From NCBI RefSeq assembly GCF_012848475.1, contig NZ_CP051666.1, positions 519,501-583,500 of the forward strand: a stretch of 64,000 bases of DNA, written 5' to 3'. This stretch comes from Marinobacterium sp. LSUCC0821. GTDB taxonomy: Bacteria > Pseudomonadota > Gammaproteobacteria > Pseudomonadales > Balneatricaceae. Position 1 is the stretch's first letter; every line of letters begins with the position of its first letter. This document shows, piece after piece, positions 8,418 through 18,132 of the stretch. Made by a program: the position numbers and the translations under genes. The notes beneath the pieces were generated by a model. It was not told the DNA's origin. It worked only from the letters and a program-made list of their open reading frames with translations, and ran no database searches.

Positions 8418-9815
8418 TTAGCTTAGCGCTTTAAGGATCTGATCTAGACGATCCTTAGCATCACCAAATAGCATGCGTGTGTTGTCTTTGTAGAAGAGTG
8501 GGTTATCTACACCCGCATAACCGGTACCCATCGAACGTTTCATTACAATGGTCTGCTTACCGTTCCATGGCTCAAGTACTGGCATACCCGCGATTGGGCT
8601 ATCTGGAACTTCTTGGGCGGCAGGGTTTACGATGTCGTTTGCACCGATAACCACAGATACGTCAACGTTAGGGAAGTCTTCGTTGATCTCTTCCATCTCA
8701 TACACGATATCGTAAGGAACCTTCGCTTCAGCAAGCAGTACGTTCATGTGCCCTGGCATACGACCCGCTACAGGGTGGATACCAAAGCGAACGTTTACGC
8801 CTTTATCACGAAGTTTCTTAGTGATCTCGAATACGATGTGCTGTGCCTGTGCAACGGCCATACCGTAACCTGGAAGGATCATCACCTCTTTAGCGTGCAG
8901 AAGCATATCTGCAACTTCATCAGACTCGATAGGGCGGATGTCCTCTTCGCTGCCTGCAGGGCCTGAAGGACCCGCTGCCGATTTCTTCTGGCCAATACCG
9001 CCAAAGATAACGTTAAGGAACTTACGGTTCATCGCCTTACACATGATGTAAGAGAGGATCGCGCCGCTTGAGCCTACAAGTGCACCGACTACGATAAGTA
9101 GATCGTTACCGAGCATGAAGCCCATCGCTGCTGCAGCCCAGCCAGAGTAGCTGTTTAGCATAGATACAACGACTGGCATATCCGCGCCACCGATAGCTGC
9201 AACCATGTGGATACCGAAGATCAAAGCGATGATAGTCATCACAGTCAGTTCGAATACGCCATCAGTCGCTGCAGTATCCATGTACTGAAGCATGAAGTAG
9301 AACGCAATTATACCAAGTGCAATGTTAAACAGGTGACGACCAGGTAGCTGAAGAGGGCGACCGCCCACTTTGCCACTTAGTTTGAGGTAAGCCATGATCG
9401 AGCCTGAGAAGGTCATCGCACCGATAAGAATGCCAAGGTAGGTCTCTACCGCGTGGATAGATAGCTCAATACCTGTAAGTGAAGCATCATGCTCAAGCGC
9501 ATTTGCCCAACCTACAAAGACTGCAGCCAAACCAACAAGGCTGTGAAGAACTGCAACTAGTTCAGGCATTGAGGTCATCTCAACGCGCTGCGCTAGGATG
9601 TAGCCGATGATACCGCCGACAACGATACCGCCAACGAGCATGCCGTAGTTGTTGTTCACTAGACCAAATACAGTAACACCAACAGCGATAGCCATACCTA
9701 GCATGCCGTAGAAGTTACCGCGACGAGCAGACTCCTGATGTGCTAGACCGCCAAGTGCCATGATGAACAGGGCGCTGGCAGCGATGTAGGAAGCTGTAAT
9801 AATTCCTGAAGTCAT
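8418..9815 (-). CDS. pntB: NAD(P) transhydrogenase subunit beta
   Basis: A 465-aa inner-membrane subunit of the proton-translocating transhydrogenase, which couples proton entry to hydride transfer from NADH to NADP+. The N-terminal half holds about eight or nine membrane helices. The C-terminal domain III (about 285-465) binds NADP(H) and shows [10 protein letters not shown] and later the [10 protein letters not shown] segment. Length matches E. coli PntB. It lies 11 nt downstream of pntA and has its own strong AAGGAGAT site. Confidence 0.97.
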   Translation of the reverse strand: MTSGIITASYIAASALFIMALGGLAHQESARRGNFYGMLGMAIAVGVTVFGLVNNNYGMLVGGIVVGGIIGYILAQRVEMTSMPELVAVLHSLVGLAAVFVGWANALEHDASLTGIELSIHAVETYLGILIGAMTFSGSIMAYLKLSGKVGGRPLQLPGRHLFNIALGIIAFYFMLQYMDTAATDGVFELTVMTIIALIFGIHMVAAIGGADMPVVVSMLNSYSGWAAAAMGFMLGNDLLIVVGALVGSSGAILSYIMCKAMNRKFLNVIFGGIGQKKSAAGPSGPAGSEEDIRPIESDEVADMLLHAKEVMILPGYGMAVAQAQHIVFEITKKLRDKGVNVRFGIHPVAGRMPGHMNVLLAEAKVPYDIVYEMEEINEDFPNVDVSVVIGANDIVNPAAQEVPDSPIAGMPVLEPWNGKQTIVMKRSMGTGYAGVDNPLFYKDNTRMLFGDAKDRLDQILKALS

Positions 9816-9826
9816 AAATTATCTCC

Positions 9827-11392
9827 TTACTTCCTAAACATGCGTAGCATGCGCTGAGTAACGGCAAAGCCACCCACGATATTGATACTGGTGATAAACA
9901 CCGCAAGACCCGCAAGTACTGAAACCACTGGGCTCGTACTAGAGATCTGTATCAAAGCACCGATCACGATGATCGAACTTATCGCGTTAGTTACCGACAT
10001 AAGAGGGGTGTGTAGCGAGTGAGATACGCCCCAAATAACCATGTATCCGATGAAACAAGATAGAACGAATACGGTTAGGTGGCCGATAAACTCAGATGGC
10101 GCTACAGAACCTAGGCCAAATAGCGCACCGCCTGCAATAAGCAGAGGGATTAGGAACGCTAGAGGGTGAGCAGGTTTCTCTTCCGGCTTCTCTAGGCTCT
10201 GTTTCGCTTTAAGACCAATGTCCTCTTTAGGAGCTAGGGAGATACGTGGTGCTGGTGGTGGCCAGGTGATGTTGCCCTGTTTAACCACAGTAGCTCCACG
10301 AATCACTTCATCTTCCATGTTGATATCTATCTCGCCGTTCTTTTCAGGGCAGAGTTCGGTCAACAGGTTAAGAAGGTTAGTTGCGTACAGCTGTGAAGAC
10401 TGAGCAGCTAGGCGGCTTGGAAGGTTGGTGTAACCGATAATCGTTACGCCGTGCTTATTTACTACCTTGTTCGCTTCAGTCAGCTTACAGTTACCACCCG
10501 CTTCAGCAGCAAGGTCAACGATAACTGAACCTGGTTTCATGTTGGCAACCATACGCTCAGTAATAAGCTCAGGTGCCTCTTTGCCAGGAATAAGTGCTGT
10601 AGTGATGATGATATCTACTTCAGCCGCCTGTGCAGCGAATAGATCCATCTCAGCTTTGATGAACTCAGGGCTCATGGTTTTAGCGTAACCGCCTGCACCG
10701 GCACCATCTTCATCTTCTGGGAAGTCGAGCATAAGGAACTCGGCATCCATCGACTCAACCTGCTCTTTAACTTCAGGACGAGTATCGAATGCACGCACGA
10801 TTGCGCCCATGCCTTTCGCAGCGCCGATGGCAGCTAGACCTGCTACACCTGCACCTATAACTAGTACCTTAGCTGGCTGGATACGACCTGCGGCAGTGAT
10901 CTGGCCGGTAAAGAAACGACCAAAGTGCTGCGCAGCTTCAACAACAGCACGGTAACCCGCGATATTAGCCATTGAAGATAGAGCATCCATCTTCTGCGCA
11001 CGTGAGATACGTGGCACAGAGTCCATTGCTAGCGCGTTGATGCCGTGATCAGCCATCTCCTGAAGCATCTCAGGGTTCATGGCAGGGTAGAGGAAGCTGA
11101 TGATCGTTTGATCTTTCTTCATCAACTCAATGCCATAGAAACCAAGCTCTGGGTGCGCTTTAGGTGGGCGCACTTTCAGAATGATGTCTGATTTACCCCA
11201 AAGATCGTGTGGATCTTGGATAATTTCAACGCCTGCTTTCTCGTACTCTTCATCAGCGTAGCTAGCCTCTAAGCCAGCACCCGCTTCCATAGAGACTTCA
11301 AAGCCCAGTTTTTGCATCTTAGATGCAACTTCTGGTGTGAGAGCGACGCGTTTTTCGCCCTCTTCGTTCTCTCTTGGTACACCGATTCTCAT
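9827..11392 (-). CDS. pntA: NAD(P) transhydrogenase subunit alpha
   Basis: A 521-aa fused alpha subunit. The alanine-dehydrogenase-like NAD-binding domain I (about 1-375) contains the nucleotide-binding [11 protein letters not shown] loop. It is followed by a linker rich in Pro and Lys and a membrane domain with about four helices (about 405-521). This is the enterobacterial single-chain form, not the split PntAA/PntAB form of alphaproteobacteria. The start has a GAGGGG site on the minus strand. It is the first gene of the pntAB operon, and its promoter must lie in the AT-rich region 11393-11733. Confidence 0.97.
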   Translation of the reverse strand: MRIGVPRENEEGEKRVALTPEVASKMQKLGFEVSMEAGAGLEASYADEEYEKAGVEIIQDPHDLWGKSDIILKVRPPKAHPELGFYGIELMKKDQTIISFLYPAMNPEMLQEMADHGINALAMDSVPRISRAQKMDALSSMANIAGYRAVVEAAQHFGRFFTGQITAAGRIQPAKVLVIGAGVAGLAAIGAAKGMGAIVRAFDTRPEVKEQVESMDAEFLMLDFPEDEDGAGAGGYAKTMSPEFIKAEMDLFAAQAAEVDIIITTALIPGKEAPELITERMVANMKPGSVIVDLAAEAGGNCKLTEANKVVNKHGVTIIGYTNLPSRLAAQSSQLYATNLLNLLTELCPEKNGEIDINMEDEVIRGATVVKQGNITWPPPAPRISLAPKEDIGLKAKQSLEKPEEKPAHPLAFLIPLLIAGGALFGLGSVAPSEFIGHLTVFVLSCFIGYMVIWGVSHSLHTPLMSVTNAISSIIVIGALIQISSTSPVVSVLAGLAVFITSINIVGGFAVTQRMLRMFRK

Positions 11393-11733
11393 CGATTTCC
11401 CCTCGTTTACGAGTCACCTAAGTGACGAATAGTGTTAACTCAAAGCCTAGTTTCTATTCCTAGGTTGAGAGCCTTAGAACAGTATTGGCCAGCATGCGGA
11501 GTTCAGTTTCCAAGCGCTTGCCTCAGTTCGTCAAATTTTTTCGGTCCGATTAGAATACAAGATAATTAAGTTATAACCAAATCGAATGTGTGAAATATGT
11601 TCATGATTGCTTAACGTAAATTTCATGTTGGCTTAGTGGTTAAAGTTTCATCATATGGAAGGGTAATCTAAAAACCGTGACAGCTAATCGTCCTAGGCAG
11701 ATACTTTAAAAAAATTAATAAAAGGTGTGTTTC
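11393..11733. promoter_or_regulatory. Divergent intergenic region between pntA and the SDR gene
   Basis: A 341-base gene-free, AT-rich stretch that must carry divergent promoters for pntAB (leftward) and the SDR gene (rightward). I see no convincing ORF, structured RNA or terminator in it. There are short dyads, such as a CCTAG-centred one near 11450-11465, but no regulator consensus that I can name. Confidence 0.5.
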
Positions 11734-12474
11734 ATGACGAATGTGGTTTTAGTTACAGGTGGCGGTAGAGGCATAGGTGCGGCTACTGCAAAGTTACTAG
11801 CATCCAAAGGTTATCTAGTTGCGGTTAATTATCGCGATGATAAAGCATCCGCTGACCAGGTCGTTGGTGCCATTCAAGAGAAGGGTGGTACAGCACTCGC
11901 TTTTCAAGCGGATGTTTCAGATGAACAGCAAGTTATTCAGCTGTTTGATCAGATTGAATCTAGCCTTGGTACTGTCTCACACCTTGTAAATAATGCCGGT
12001 CGCTTAATGACGCAGGCGAGATTTGCAGATATATCACTTGAGCGATTCAATACGATCTTAAATGCTAACCTGACGAGCTGCTTCTTGTGTTGCCGTGAGT
12101 ATCTGCGTCGCCAATCTAAATCTGGCCAAAAGGGTGCAATTGTAAATGTCTCATCAGTGGCTGCTCGCACTGGATCGCCTTTTGAGTATATTGATTACGC
12201 CGCATCCAAAGGTGGAATGGATACCCTGACGCGGGGGTTGGCGACAGAGCTTGCCGATACAGGTATTCGGGTAAATGGAGTCCGTCCAGGTTTTATCTAT
12301 ACCGATATGCACGCCGATGGTGGTGAACCGGGTCGCGTCGATCGGCTTGCACCAGTTATCCCAATGAAACGTGGAGGCACCTCGGAAGAGGTGGCTCAAA
12401 GCATCGTTTGGTTATTGTCCGATGACGCCTCATATGTAACGGGCAGTTTTATTGATGTGGCTGGCGGGCGATAG
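11734..12474 (+). CDS. Short-chain dehydrogenase/reductase, YgfF-like
   Basis: A 246-aa classical SDR with a Rossmann fold. The cofactor loop TGGGRGIG (8-15), the NNAG motif (86-89) and the catalytic Ser140/Tyr155/Lys159 set (YAASK) are all present. NYR after the second strand suggests NADP preference. The C-terminal half (RPGFIYTDMHA, GEPGRVDR, PMKRGG) strongly resembles E. coli YgfF, annotated as a putative glucose/oxo-acyl reductase. The substrate cannot be told from sequence. The ATG at 11734 with AAAGG upstream is preferred to the GTG at 11725. Confidence 0.9.
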   Translation: MTNVVLVTGGGRGIGAATAKLLASKGYLVAVNYRDDKASADQVVGAIQEKGGTALAFQADVSDEQQVIQLFDQIESSLGTVSHLVNNAGRLMTQARFADISLERFNTILNANLTSCFLCCREYLRRQSKSGQKGAIVNVSSVAARTGSPFEYIDYAASKGGMDTLTRGLATELADTGIRVNGVRPGFIYTDMHADGGEPGRVDRLAPVIPMKRGGTSEEVAQSIVWLLSDDASYVTGSFIDVAGGR

Positions 12475-12483
12475 AAAAGCTAA

Positions 12484-13200
12484 CTAATCTAAGAACTCCA
12501 GGCTATCAAGTTTATACAGGATTGGTTTTGTTAATGCTGATAGCGCAGTTTTGTGCATACCATTTTCATCGAAGTTAGAATCGCTTAGATAGGTTTCATA
12601 GCACTCTTTAAGAGAAGCCCATTCTGAATCTATAGCTGCAAACCAGGCGGTATTGCGGTTTCTACCTTTCACAATATTCGACTGTCTGAAAATACCTTCA
12701 AAAGAGAAGCCAAGACGCTGCGCAGCATACCGGCTCTTTCTATTCAGGGCGTTGCATTTCCATTCGTAACGACGATATCCGTTCTCAAACGCCCACTTCA
12801 TCATTAAATACATCGCTTCAGTGCTCTCTTTAGTGCGCTGTAATGTGGGGGCGTAATTCAAATGTCCGACCTCGATTGAACCCTCGGCTTGATTGATTCG
12901 TAGGTAGGCAGCAACCCCGACAGCTTTATTATCTGAAGTTCGAACAATGGCAAAGAAGGTCGGGTCATCTTCTGAAGTGATAGAGCCTAACCACTCGGCA
13001 TACTCTTCAAAATTGCTGAAAGGACCGTAGGGTAAGTATTCCCAAATAGCACCTTCTATATCCTCAGAGTAAGCGTCAAATAACTCTCTTGCGTGCTTTG
13101 AAATATCAATAGGTTCAAGAATCACTGCTGTCCCAGCTACACGCACATTTTTCGGATGCTTGGCGGGCTTAAAGTTCTCTACAGCAAAATCATGTTCCAT
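12484..13200 (-). CDS. GNAT family N-acetyltransferase, RimJ/RimL type
   Basis: A 238-aa acetyltransferase. The GNAT core spans about 20-200 and includes a central VGHLNY strand, a helix replacing the usual QxxGxG loop, and the NALNRKSRYAAQRLGF segment typical of RimJ/RimL-like enzymes. It is longer than the E. coli ribosomal protein acetyltransferases because of a C-terminal extension of about 35 residues. Bacterial relatives often acetylate protein N-termini or small molecules. It is convergent with the SDR gene, with 9 bases between the stops. Confidence 0.85.
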   Translation of the reverse strand: MEHDFAVENFKPAKHPKNVRVAGTAVILEPIDISKHARELFDAYSEDIEGAIWEYLPYGPFSNFEEYAEWLGSITSEDDPTFFAIVRTSDNKAVGVAAYLRINQAEGSIEVGHLNYAPTLQRTKESTEAMYLMMKWAFENGYRRYEWKCNALNRKSRYAAQRLGFSFEGIFRQSNIVKGRNRNTAWFAAIDSEWASLKECYETYLSDSNFDENGMHKTALSALTKPILYKLDSLEFLD

Positions 13201-13373
13201 CTGATATCAGTCCATTGTGTTGGTGGTAGTGGTGAGTCAATTTAACAGGCGTGGAAACTGATGTAAAAAGAGCGAAAACACTGAGGCAGTTATTAATGAT
13301 TTTGGTGAATTAGCGAAGTCCTGCAACCCAATGACCGCGAAGCGCCGTATAACTAAGCCTAGCTGAACGGTCC

Positions 13374-14795
13374 ATGATGACCAGAGCGGGATGTTTTCTT
13401 ACAAAGATAGTGATAAAGAATATGACAGCACAACTTCGCGTCACTCAGCGGACCCTCCCGACAGGTCAGGTGACAGCAGCGTATGAACGCAAGGTGGAGG
13501 CGGGGGAGGTGCGACGAGATGACGCGCAAGTGGCACTGGCGGTAAAACTTGACGCCTTACACGATTCTCTCACTTCGCTCCCACCAGTACCTGTTCACAC
13601 TAACCAGTTACTGACGCGATCCTTAGCTTCCGTTTACTCCTTGCTTCGAAAGAAGTTCCTGTTTTGGTCTTTTAGTCCATTACCGCGAGGCATATACATT
13701 CATGGACCTGTAGGGGTCGGCAAGAGCTTTCTGATGGATCTCTTCTACGCGTCGGTTAATAGCCCTATTACCAAACGCCGCGTCCACTTTCATGAATTCA
13801 TGCTAGAGGTCCATCGTCGAATTTTTGTCTACAAACAGAAGCACCCCAAAGATGATGCGATGCCAATCATCGCGCAGCAATTGGCAAAGGAAGCCCAACT
13901 CCTCTGCTTCGATGAGTTTCAAGTGACGGATGTTGCTGATGCCATGATTTTGAAACGACTTTTCTCATTATTGTTGGAGTGGAATGTCGTGGTGGTGGCC
14001 ACCTCGAATCGCTCTCCCGATGCCTTGTATGAGGGCGGCCTTAACCGATCTCTCTTTTTGCCATTCATAGACATGTTAAAACAGAGGTTCGACATTATCT
14101 CCATGGAAGATTCCGCTACGGATTATCGACTCGAAACTCGAGCGGATGGTCAATCCTATTTTTGGTCAAACAAGGATGCTCATAGCGATAAAAAAACTGA
14201 GAACGACATTCAGGCGCAGTTGAAAGCAATATTTGGCGGCACTTCATCCGGAACTGAGGCTGAGGTCATCCATGTACTCTTCGGTCGCACCGTCCAGGTT
14301 GCACGAGTGAATGAGCGGTGCGCCTGGTTTAACTTTTCCGAGTTATGCTACCAGCCGCTCGGCGCGGCTGATTATATCTCCCTCTGCGACAGATTCCCGG
14401 TCCTCATCGTTGATCGCGTGCCGCAATTAGATGCCAATTATATTGACGAAGCGAGACGATTCGTGACCCTTATTGACGTGTGTTATGAATCTCGCACCCG
14501 CTTGGTACTGGCGGCAAATGTCCCGCTCGATAAATTATTTGTCGATTTTTCAGCGCAAATCGAAAGCAGTGATGGAAATGAAGAGTTGTTTGTCAGTGAG
14601 AAGGGGGGGAACTCGAGTTCCTTTGCAACGACAATGATTCGCACCAAAGAGGGTGAGGATATGGAGTGGTCGGCGACGGGTCGAATGGGCGCTTCACTTG
14701 CTCAATTATCAGCCGCCAATGATCTCGTATTCTCCTTTCGGCGAGCCGCTTCTAGGCTGGTTGAAATGGGTGGAAAGGATTGGGGCCGGCAATAA
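13374..14795 (+). CDS. AFG1/ZapE-family AAA-type ATPase, eukaryote-like form
   Basis: A 473-aa ATPase with Walker A GPVGVGKS (111-118), Walker B LLCFDEF (177-183) and a sensor ATSN (209-212). HFHEFML, DEFQVTDVADAMIL, LYEGGLNRSLFLPFI and PLGAADYI follow the mitochondrial AFG1/LACE1 pattern rather than the shorter E. coli ZapE. A roughly 60-residue insert before the final FSFRRAASRLVEM segment is also unlike ZapE. ZapE acts on FtsZ at division, and AFG1 is a mitochondrial chaperone-like ATPase; the role here is open. Codon choice (more CTC, TCC and CGA) looks different from the neighbours, so transfer is possible. ATG at 13422 is an alternative start. Confidence 0.87.
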   Translation: MMTRAGCFLTKIVIKNMTAQLRVTQRTLPTGQVTAAYERKVEAGEVRRDDAQVALAVKLDALHDSLTSLPPVPVHTNQLLTRSLASVYSLLRKKFLFWSFSPLPRGIYIHGPVGVGKSFLMDLFYASVNSPITKRRVHFHEFMLEVHRRIFVYKQKHPKDDAMPIIAQQLAKEAQLLCFDEFQVTDVADAMILKRLFSLLLEWNVVVVATSNRSPDALYEGGLNRSLFLPFIDMLKQRFDIISMEDSATDYRLETRADGQSYFWSNKDAHSDKKTENDIQAQLKAIFGGTSSGTEAEVIHVLFGRTVQVARVNERCAWFNFSELCYQPLGAADYISLCDRFPVLIVDRVPQLDANYIDEARRFVTLIDVCYESRTRLVLAANVPLDKLFVDFSAQIESSDGNEELFVSEKGGNSSSFATTMIRTKEGEDMEWSATGRMGASLAQLSAANDLVFSFRRAASRLVEMGGKDWGRQ

Positions 14796-14869
14796 TGAAA
14801 GATCTTTACTGCTGATTATGGCACTTAGGTTCCCTAATCTGAACTGATAGCTCTTTCGTAGACTCTGCT

Positions 14870-16198
14870 ATGAAAAATACTTCACTAAAAACCTTTGCGC
14901 CTGTACCTAAAACACGCACGTCTCGACTTTTGAATCTTGGCGGTTTGGCCACAAAGGTTGCAAGCAATGTGTTAGCTGAGGGCACAAAACATTGGATAAA
15001 AGGCGACGCTCCGCCTATCAGTGAGCTCGTCCTTAATACCAAAAATCTTTCAGAGGTAGCTGACAAGCTAGCCCGTATGCGCGGCGCCGCAATGAAGCTT
15101 GGGCAGTTGCTCTCCATGGATGCCGGCACACTTTTGCCAGTTGAATTAGCATCAGTGCTAGCCAAGCTTCAGTCAGAGGGCGTTATGATGCCCAAAACCC
15201 AATTAATCGACACACTGGAGTCGGAGTGGGGAACTGATTGGAGTGAGCGGTTCAGCTACTTCTCTTTTGAGCCAATAGCGGCAGCTTCTATAGGTCAAGT
15301 TCACCGAGCCCGTTCGAATACTGGCGATGAGCTCGCCGTTAAGATTCAATTTCCTGGCGTTGCAGAGAGCATAGATAGTGACATTGATAACGTATTATCA
15401 CTGCTCAAGCTCAGCCGATTACTCCCTAAAACACTCAATATAGATGACTTAGTTGTCGAAGCCCGACGCCAACTTAAATTAGAGGCTAACTATCTTGCCG
15501 AGGCCGCACATCTCAGTGAATTCACGAATGAGTTGGCAAAACATCAAGTCTTTGCAGATGTGGTGATACCAAGCCAACAGCCTTCATTAACAACCAATAA
15601 GATCCTAACCATGAGCTTTGTTGAAGGTTTGTCCCTAGAAAGCTGGTTACAGAAAAAACCTTACGAAGCTAATCGGCTTATTACAACCCAGTTAGAACTC
15701 TTCTTTACTGAGCTTCTAAATATGAATCTAATGCAGACAGACCCTAACCCGGCAAACTATCAAGTTGAATCTGGCACGGGAAAGCTAACGCTATTAGATT
15801 TTGGGGCTGTAAGACGCTTCGAAAAGGGCTTTGTTGCCAATTATAAAAGCGCGATCGACCAAGCAATCGCACAGGATAGACCCGCACTCTTAGGTGCTTT
15901 AGAAGAGCTAGGCTTTTTCGCAAAAGGCAGTGACGTCGCTAACAAAGATGTTGTCTTGGATATATTTATGCTTGCAGCAGAACCACTCAGGGCAAATGGA
16001 AGTTATAACTTTGGCAGTTCAAATTTAGCAAAACGAATTCAGATGCTAGGCATGTCCGTTAGCAAGAACCCGGATGCCTGGCACACCCCTCCTGCTGATG
16101 TTCTATTCCTACATCGCAAAATGGCGGGGCTATACCTCTTGGCAGCTAAGCATAATGCGCAGGTAGATGTCGCTCAGCTTTACTACAGTTTTCAATAG
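14870..16198 (+). CDS. AarF/UbiB (ABC1/ADCK3) family atypical kinase
   Basis: A 442-aa protein of the ABC1 atypical kinase family. It has the KxGQ signature KLGQ (76-79), the Ala-rich loop AAASIGQVH (137-145), the nucleotide-binding Lys158 in VKIQFPG, the catalytic-loop-like TDPNPANY and the metal-binding LLDFG. This is the COQ8/ADCK3 subgroup, linked to ubiquinone biosynthesis or lipid homeostasis. It lacks the two C-terminal membrane helices of UbiB and is probably cytoplasmic or peripheral, so it is likely a paralogue of the ubi-operon ubiB. It follows the AFG1 gene by 74 bases on the same strand. Confidence 0.9.
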   Translation: MKNTSLKTFAPVPKTRTSRLLNLGGLATKVASNVLAEGTKHWIKGDAPPISELVLNTKNLSEVADKLARMRGAAMKLGQLLSMDAGTLLPVELASVLAKLQSEGVMMPKTQLIDTLESEWGTDWSERFSYFSFEPIAAASIGQVHRARSNTGDELAVKIQFPGVAESIDSDIDNVLSLLKLSRLLPKTLNIDDLVVEARRQLKLEANYLAEAAHLSEFTNELAKHQVFADVVIPSQQPSLTTNKILTMSFVEGLSLESWLQKKPYEANRLITTQLELFFTELLNMNLMQTDPNPANYQVESGTGKLTLLDFGAVRRFEKGFVANYKSAIDQAIAQDRPALLGALEELGFFAKGSDVANKDVVLDIFMLAAEPLRANGSYNFGSSNLAKRIQMLGMSVSKNPDAWHTPPADVLFLHRKMAGLYLLAAKHNAQVDVAQLYYSFQ

Positions 16199-16200
16199 AG

Positions 16201-16368
16201 CTAGGCCTCTAGCTCCTGAATTTGTTTATAAACAGACTCGGCCTGACTCATCACATTTGAGTAAGCTTCAATATCTCCATTGCGCTGTAAATGCATGGCC
16301 TGCTCGGTTAGCTCCGCATACTCTTTTTTGAGTTGTTTAAGGGGGTCTTTTTTAAGAAATCCGAACAC
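16201..16368 (-). CDS. Small DUF6435-like protein (55 aa)
   Basis: Translating the minus strand from the GTG at 16366-16368 gives a 55-aa protein that begins MFGFLKKDPLKQL and ends QELEA, followed by a TAG stop. It is highly charged and helical, and it resembles the DUF6435 family of short proteins with an FLKKDP start and a QRNGDI middle. An AGGAGT ribosome-binding site lies about 6 nt before the GTG. It sits 3 bases downstream of the DUF393 gene, so the two are probably co-transcribed. The function is unknown. Confidence 0.8.
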   Translation of the reverse strand: MFGFLKKDPLKQLKKEYAELTEQAMHLQRNGDIEAYSNVMSQAESVYKQIQELEA

Positions 16369-16371
16369 TTT

Positions 16372-16773
16372 TCACTCCTGTTTTTGGTTCTTAACACTAA
16401 TTTGATAAGAAATTGCACAACCATATTTGCAGCGACGTTTGAAACGCCAATTTGCAAATCGGAAGTAAACCCAGTCTAAAAGTCGTGCTGTTTTGGTCGC
16501 ACGTATAAAAAATGCTAACCAGCGATAGCCAGTTAAGCGCTCCCAAACTGCAAGAAACGCATAAACACCTATCAGCTTATCTCCATCGGCTGTTACGGCA
16601 TGAATGAACTGCATGGTTTCCGTAAGGTTTAATCCTAAATCATTGAGTGCTTTAGGATCTGAGGTGATATCAACCCAATTAATCAAATCTCTTGTATCGA
16701 TTCTTTTATAGTGCTGAATCTCTTTAGAACAGAGAGAACAGCCGCCGTCATAGAGCAAAGTAATTTTTTCCAT
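16372..16773 (-). CDS. DUF393/DCC family thiol-disulfide oxidoreductase-like protein
   Basis: A 133-aa protein with the N-terminal YDGGCSLC motif (C12-x-x-C15), which defines the DCC/DUF393 family, a thioredoxin-like fold of unproven redox activity. WLAFFIRATKTARLLDWVYFRFANWR near the C-terminus is the usual amphipathic region, and two further cysteines (CKYGC) lie close to the end. It is transcribed together with the 55-aa DUF6435-like gene and divergently from the HAD gene. Confidence 0.88.
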   Translation of the reverse strand: MEKITLLYDGGCSLCSKEIQHYKRIDTRDLINWVDITSDPKALNDLGLNLTETMQFIHAVTADGDKLIGVYAFLAVWERLTGYRWLAFFIRATKTARLLDWVYFRFANWRFKRRCKYGCAISYQISVKNQKQE

Positions 16774-16974
16774 GCTCTATTTACGTCTGCGCTAATGATT
16801 TGGATGCAAGAAAATCTCAAGTGGTGGGCGCTAGATTTCACACACCTCTTCGTTGAGATTAGTGTGTTGCACCGATCATTTGAATCTACAGCCGTTTACC
16901 GCCTTTGATTTTTTAATTGATCAGGGCGGGGAGGATTGGCGTACTATCTCTTAAATTCTCTAAGGTGTAGTTAT

Positions 16975-17559
16975 TTGAAACATATACGCGGCATTGTTTT
17001 CGATCTTGATGGGACATTGGTTACCTCAAATTTAGATTTCAGTCTTATTCGATCAGAATTGGGTTGTCCTGAGGGTGTTGATGTATTGGCGTACGTTGAT
17101 CAGCTCTCTGCTTCTGAAAAGGTTGAAGCTGCGGCTATTATTCATCGGCATGAAGTTGACGATGCCGAGCAGTCTGAGTGGTTGCCGGGTGCAGAGGTAT
17201 TTGTTCAACGCTGTATTGAGTCTCAGTTGCCATTGGCTATTTTGACCCGTAACTCTGATTTCTCGTCTCGACGAAAAATCGCTAAGAATAAAATTCCAAT
17301 CTCTTATCTTATTACGCGAGAGAACTCTAAGCCCAAGCCTGATCCTAGTGCACTTAACCAAATCGCAAGTGCCTTCTCATTACCTAATGAATCTGTGTTG
17401 ATGGTGGGGGATTACAAATATGATCTGCAGGCGGGGCGCAATGCCAATATGCTTACATGTTTGGTGAATTGTGAAGGTGAGCCTGATTACCTGCATCTGG
17501 CTGATTATAGGTTTCAGAGCTTTATTGATTTCCATGAAGCGTTTTTTGAAGAGCGATAA
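16975..17559 (+). CDS. HAD-superfamily hydrolase (phosphoglycolate phosphatase-like)
   Basis: A 194-aa HAD phosphatase. Motif I DLDGT (Asp10 and Asp12), motif II LTRNS, the motif III lysine in KPKPDP and motif IV VGDYKYD are all intact, with a helical C1 cap between motifs I and II. The arrangement fits a phosphoglycolate phosphatase/beta-phosphoglucomutase-type enzyme, and the substrate is not predictable. The start is TTG at 16975, with AAGGTG 7 nt upstream. The earlier TTG at 16936 has its SD-like purines only one base away and is rejected. It has a terminator-like hairpin downstream. Confidence 0.87.
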   Translation: MKHIRGIVFDLDGTLVTSNLDFSLIRSELGCPEGVDVLAYVDQLSASEKVEAAAIIHRHEVDDAEQSEWLPGAEVFVQRCIESQLPLAILTRNSDFSSRRKIAKNKIPISYLITRENSKPKPDPSALNQIASAFSLPNESVLMVGDYKYDLQAGRNANMLTCLVNCEGEPDYLHLADYRFQSFIDFHEAFFEER

Positions 17560-17617
17560 ATCCTTATAGATGACCAGTAAATAGATACATTATCTGTTAC
17601 GTGATCTAAAAATGATG

Positions 17618-17639
17618 TCACCCCTTGGAGGGTTTTTTT
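17618..17639 (+). terminator. Probable terminator of the HAD hydrolase gene
   Basis: A short ACCC/GGGT stem (17620-17623 with 17630-17633) with a six-base loop is followed directly by seven Ts. The stem is weak but the T-run is long, and the position about 60 bases after the stop fits. Confidence 0.55.
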
Positions 17640-17889
17640 CATCTGTGAATTGAAATAGCTAAATAATTTAATGCAATTCCATAAAGATTTGGGCCCCTAA
17701 TAATTACCTAAAACCCAATGAATATAAGGCTTTTGGCCTGTTTTTAAATTTTCTATTGGCCAGGTGTCGTTAGTAACATTGCTAATTCAGTAGTGCACAC
17801 ATACACCTTCGCCTTTGTACTTCAGATTGGCTATCTGCTTTTAAAGTGGGTTGTTCTTTTAATTGGCTTCAGATAAGTTGAACTTAATG
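17640..17889 (+). promoter_or_regulatory. AT-rich leader region upstream of the glycine riboswitch
   Basis: A 250-base gene-free stretch between the HAD terminator and the riboswitch. It must contain the promoter of the riboswitch-dadA transcript. A TTGTTC at 17851 and an AGATAA at 17871 are promoter-like, but their 14-base spacing is short, so I do not commit to a start point. I see no ORF in it. Confidence 0.4.
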
Positions 17890-18098
17890 GATCGTCCGGG
17901 AGAGAGCATTTTGCGATTATGCATTATGCCGCCGAAGGAGCACGTGCCCCGCAAACTCTCAGGCAAAAGGACCGGCGATCTTTAAAACATCCGAAGAGTG
18001 ATCTGCGCACTTTCAGATCCACCGAAGGAGCAAGCGCTTCCGTCAATGGGACGGTTCGCGTGAATCTCTCAGGTACCATGACGGAGAGGGTAGTCGGA
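17890..18098 (+). ncRNA. Tandem glycine riboswitch (two aptamers)
   Basis: Two consecutive glycine aptamers. Aptamer 1 (17890-17980) is closed by GATCG..CCGG pairing with CCGGCGATC. It contains GGGAGAGAG, GCCGAAGGAGCA and ACTCTCAGGCAAAAGGACCG, the core motifs of the class. Aptamer 2 (17990-18098) is closed by TCCGA (17990-17994) with TCGGA (18094-18098), and contains CACCGAAGGAGCAAGC and GAATCTCTCAGGT. A short linker (TTTAAAACA) joins them. Glycine riboswitches normally activate glycine catabolism or control transport. Here the gene downstream is a DadA-family oxidoreductase. Confidence 0.95.
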
Positions 18099-18132
18099 CT
18101 TAAAAGCAGTTCTGCTTGTCATTTGAAGTCCG
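18095..18132 (+). promoter_or_regulatory. Putative riboswitch expression platform hairpin
   Basis: CGGACTT (18095-18101) pairs perfectly with AAGTCCG (18126-18132) around an inner AAGCA/TGCTT stem. Its 5' arm overlaps the 3' strand of the aptamer-2 P1 helix, so the two structures exclude each other. There is no T-run, and a possible SD (AAGAG, 18138-18142) follows closely, which suggests control of translation rather than transcription. The direction of switching is inference. Confidence 0.6.
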
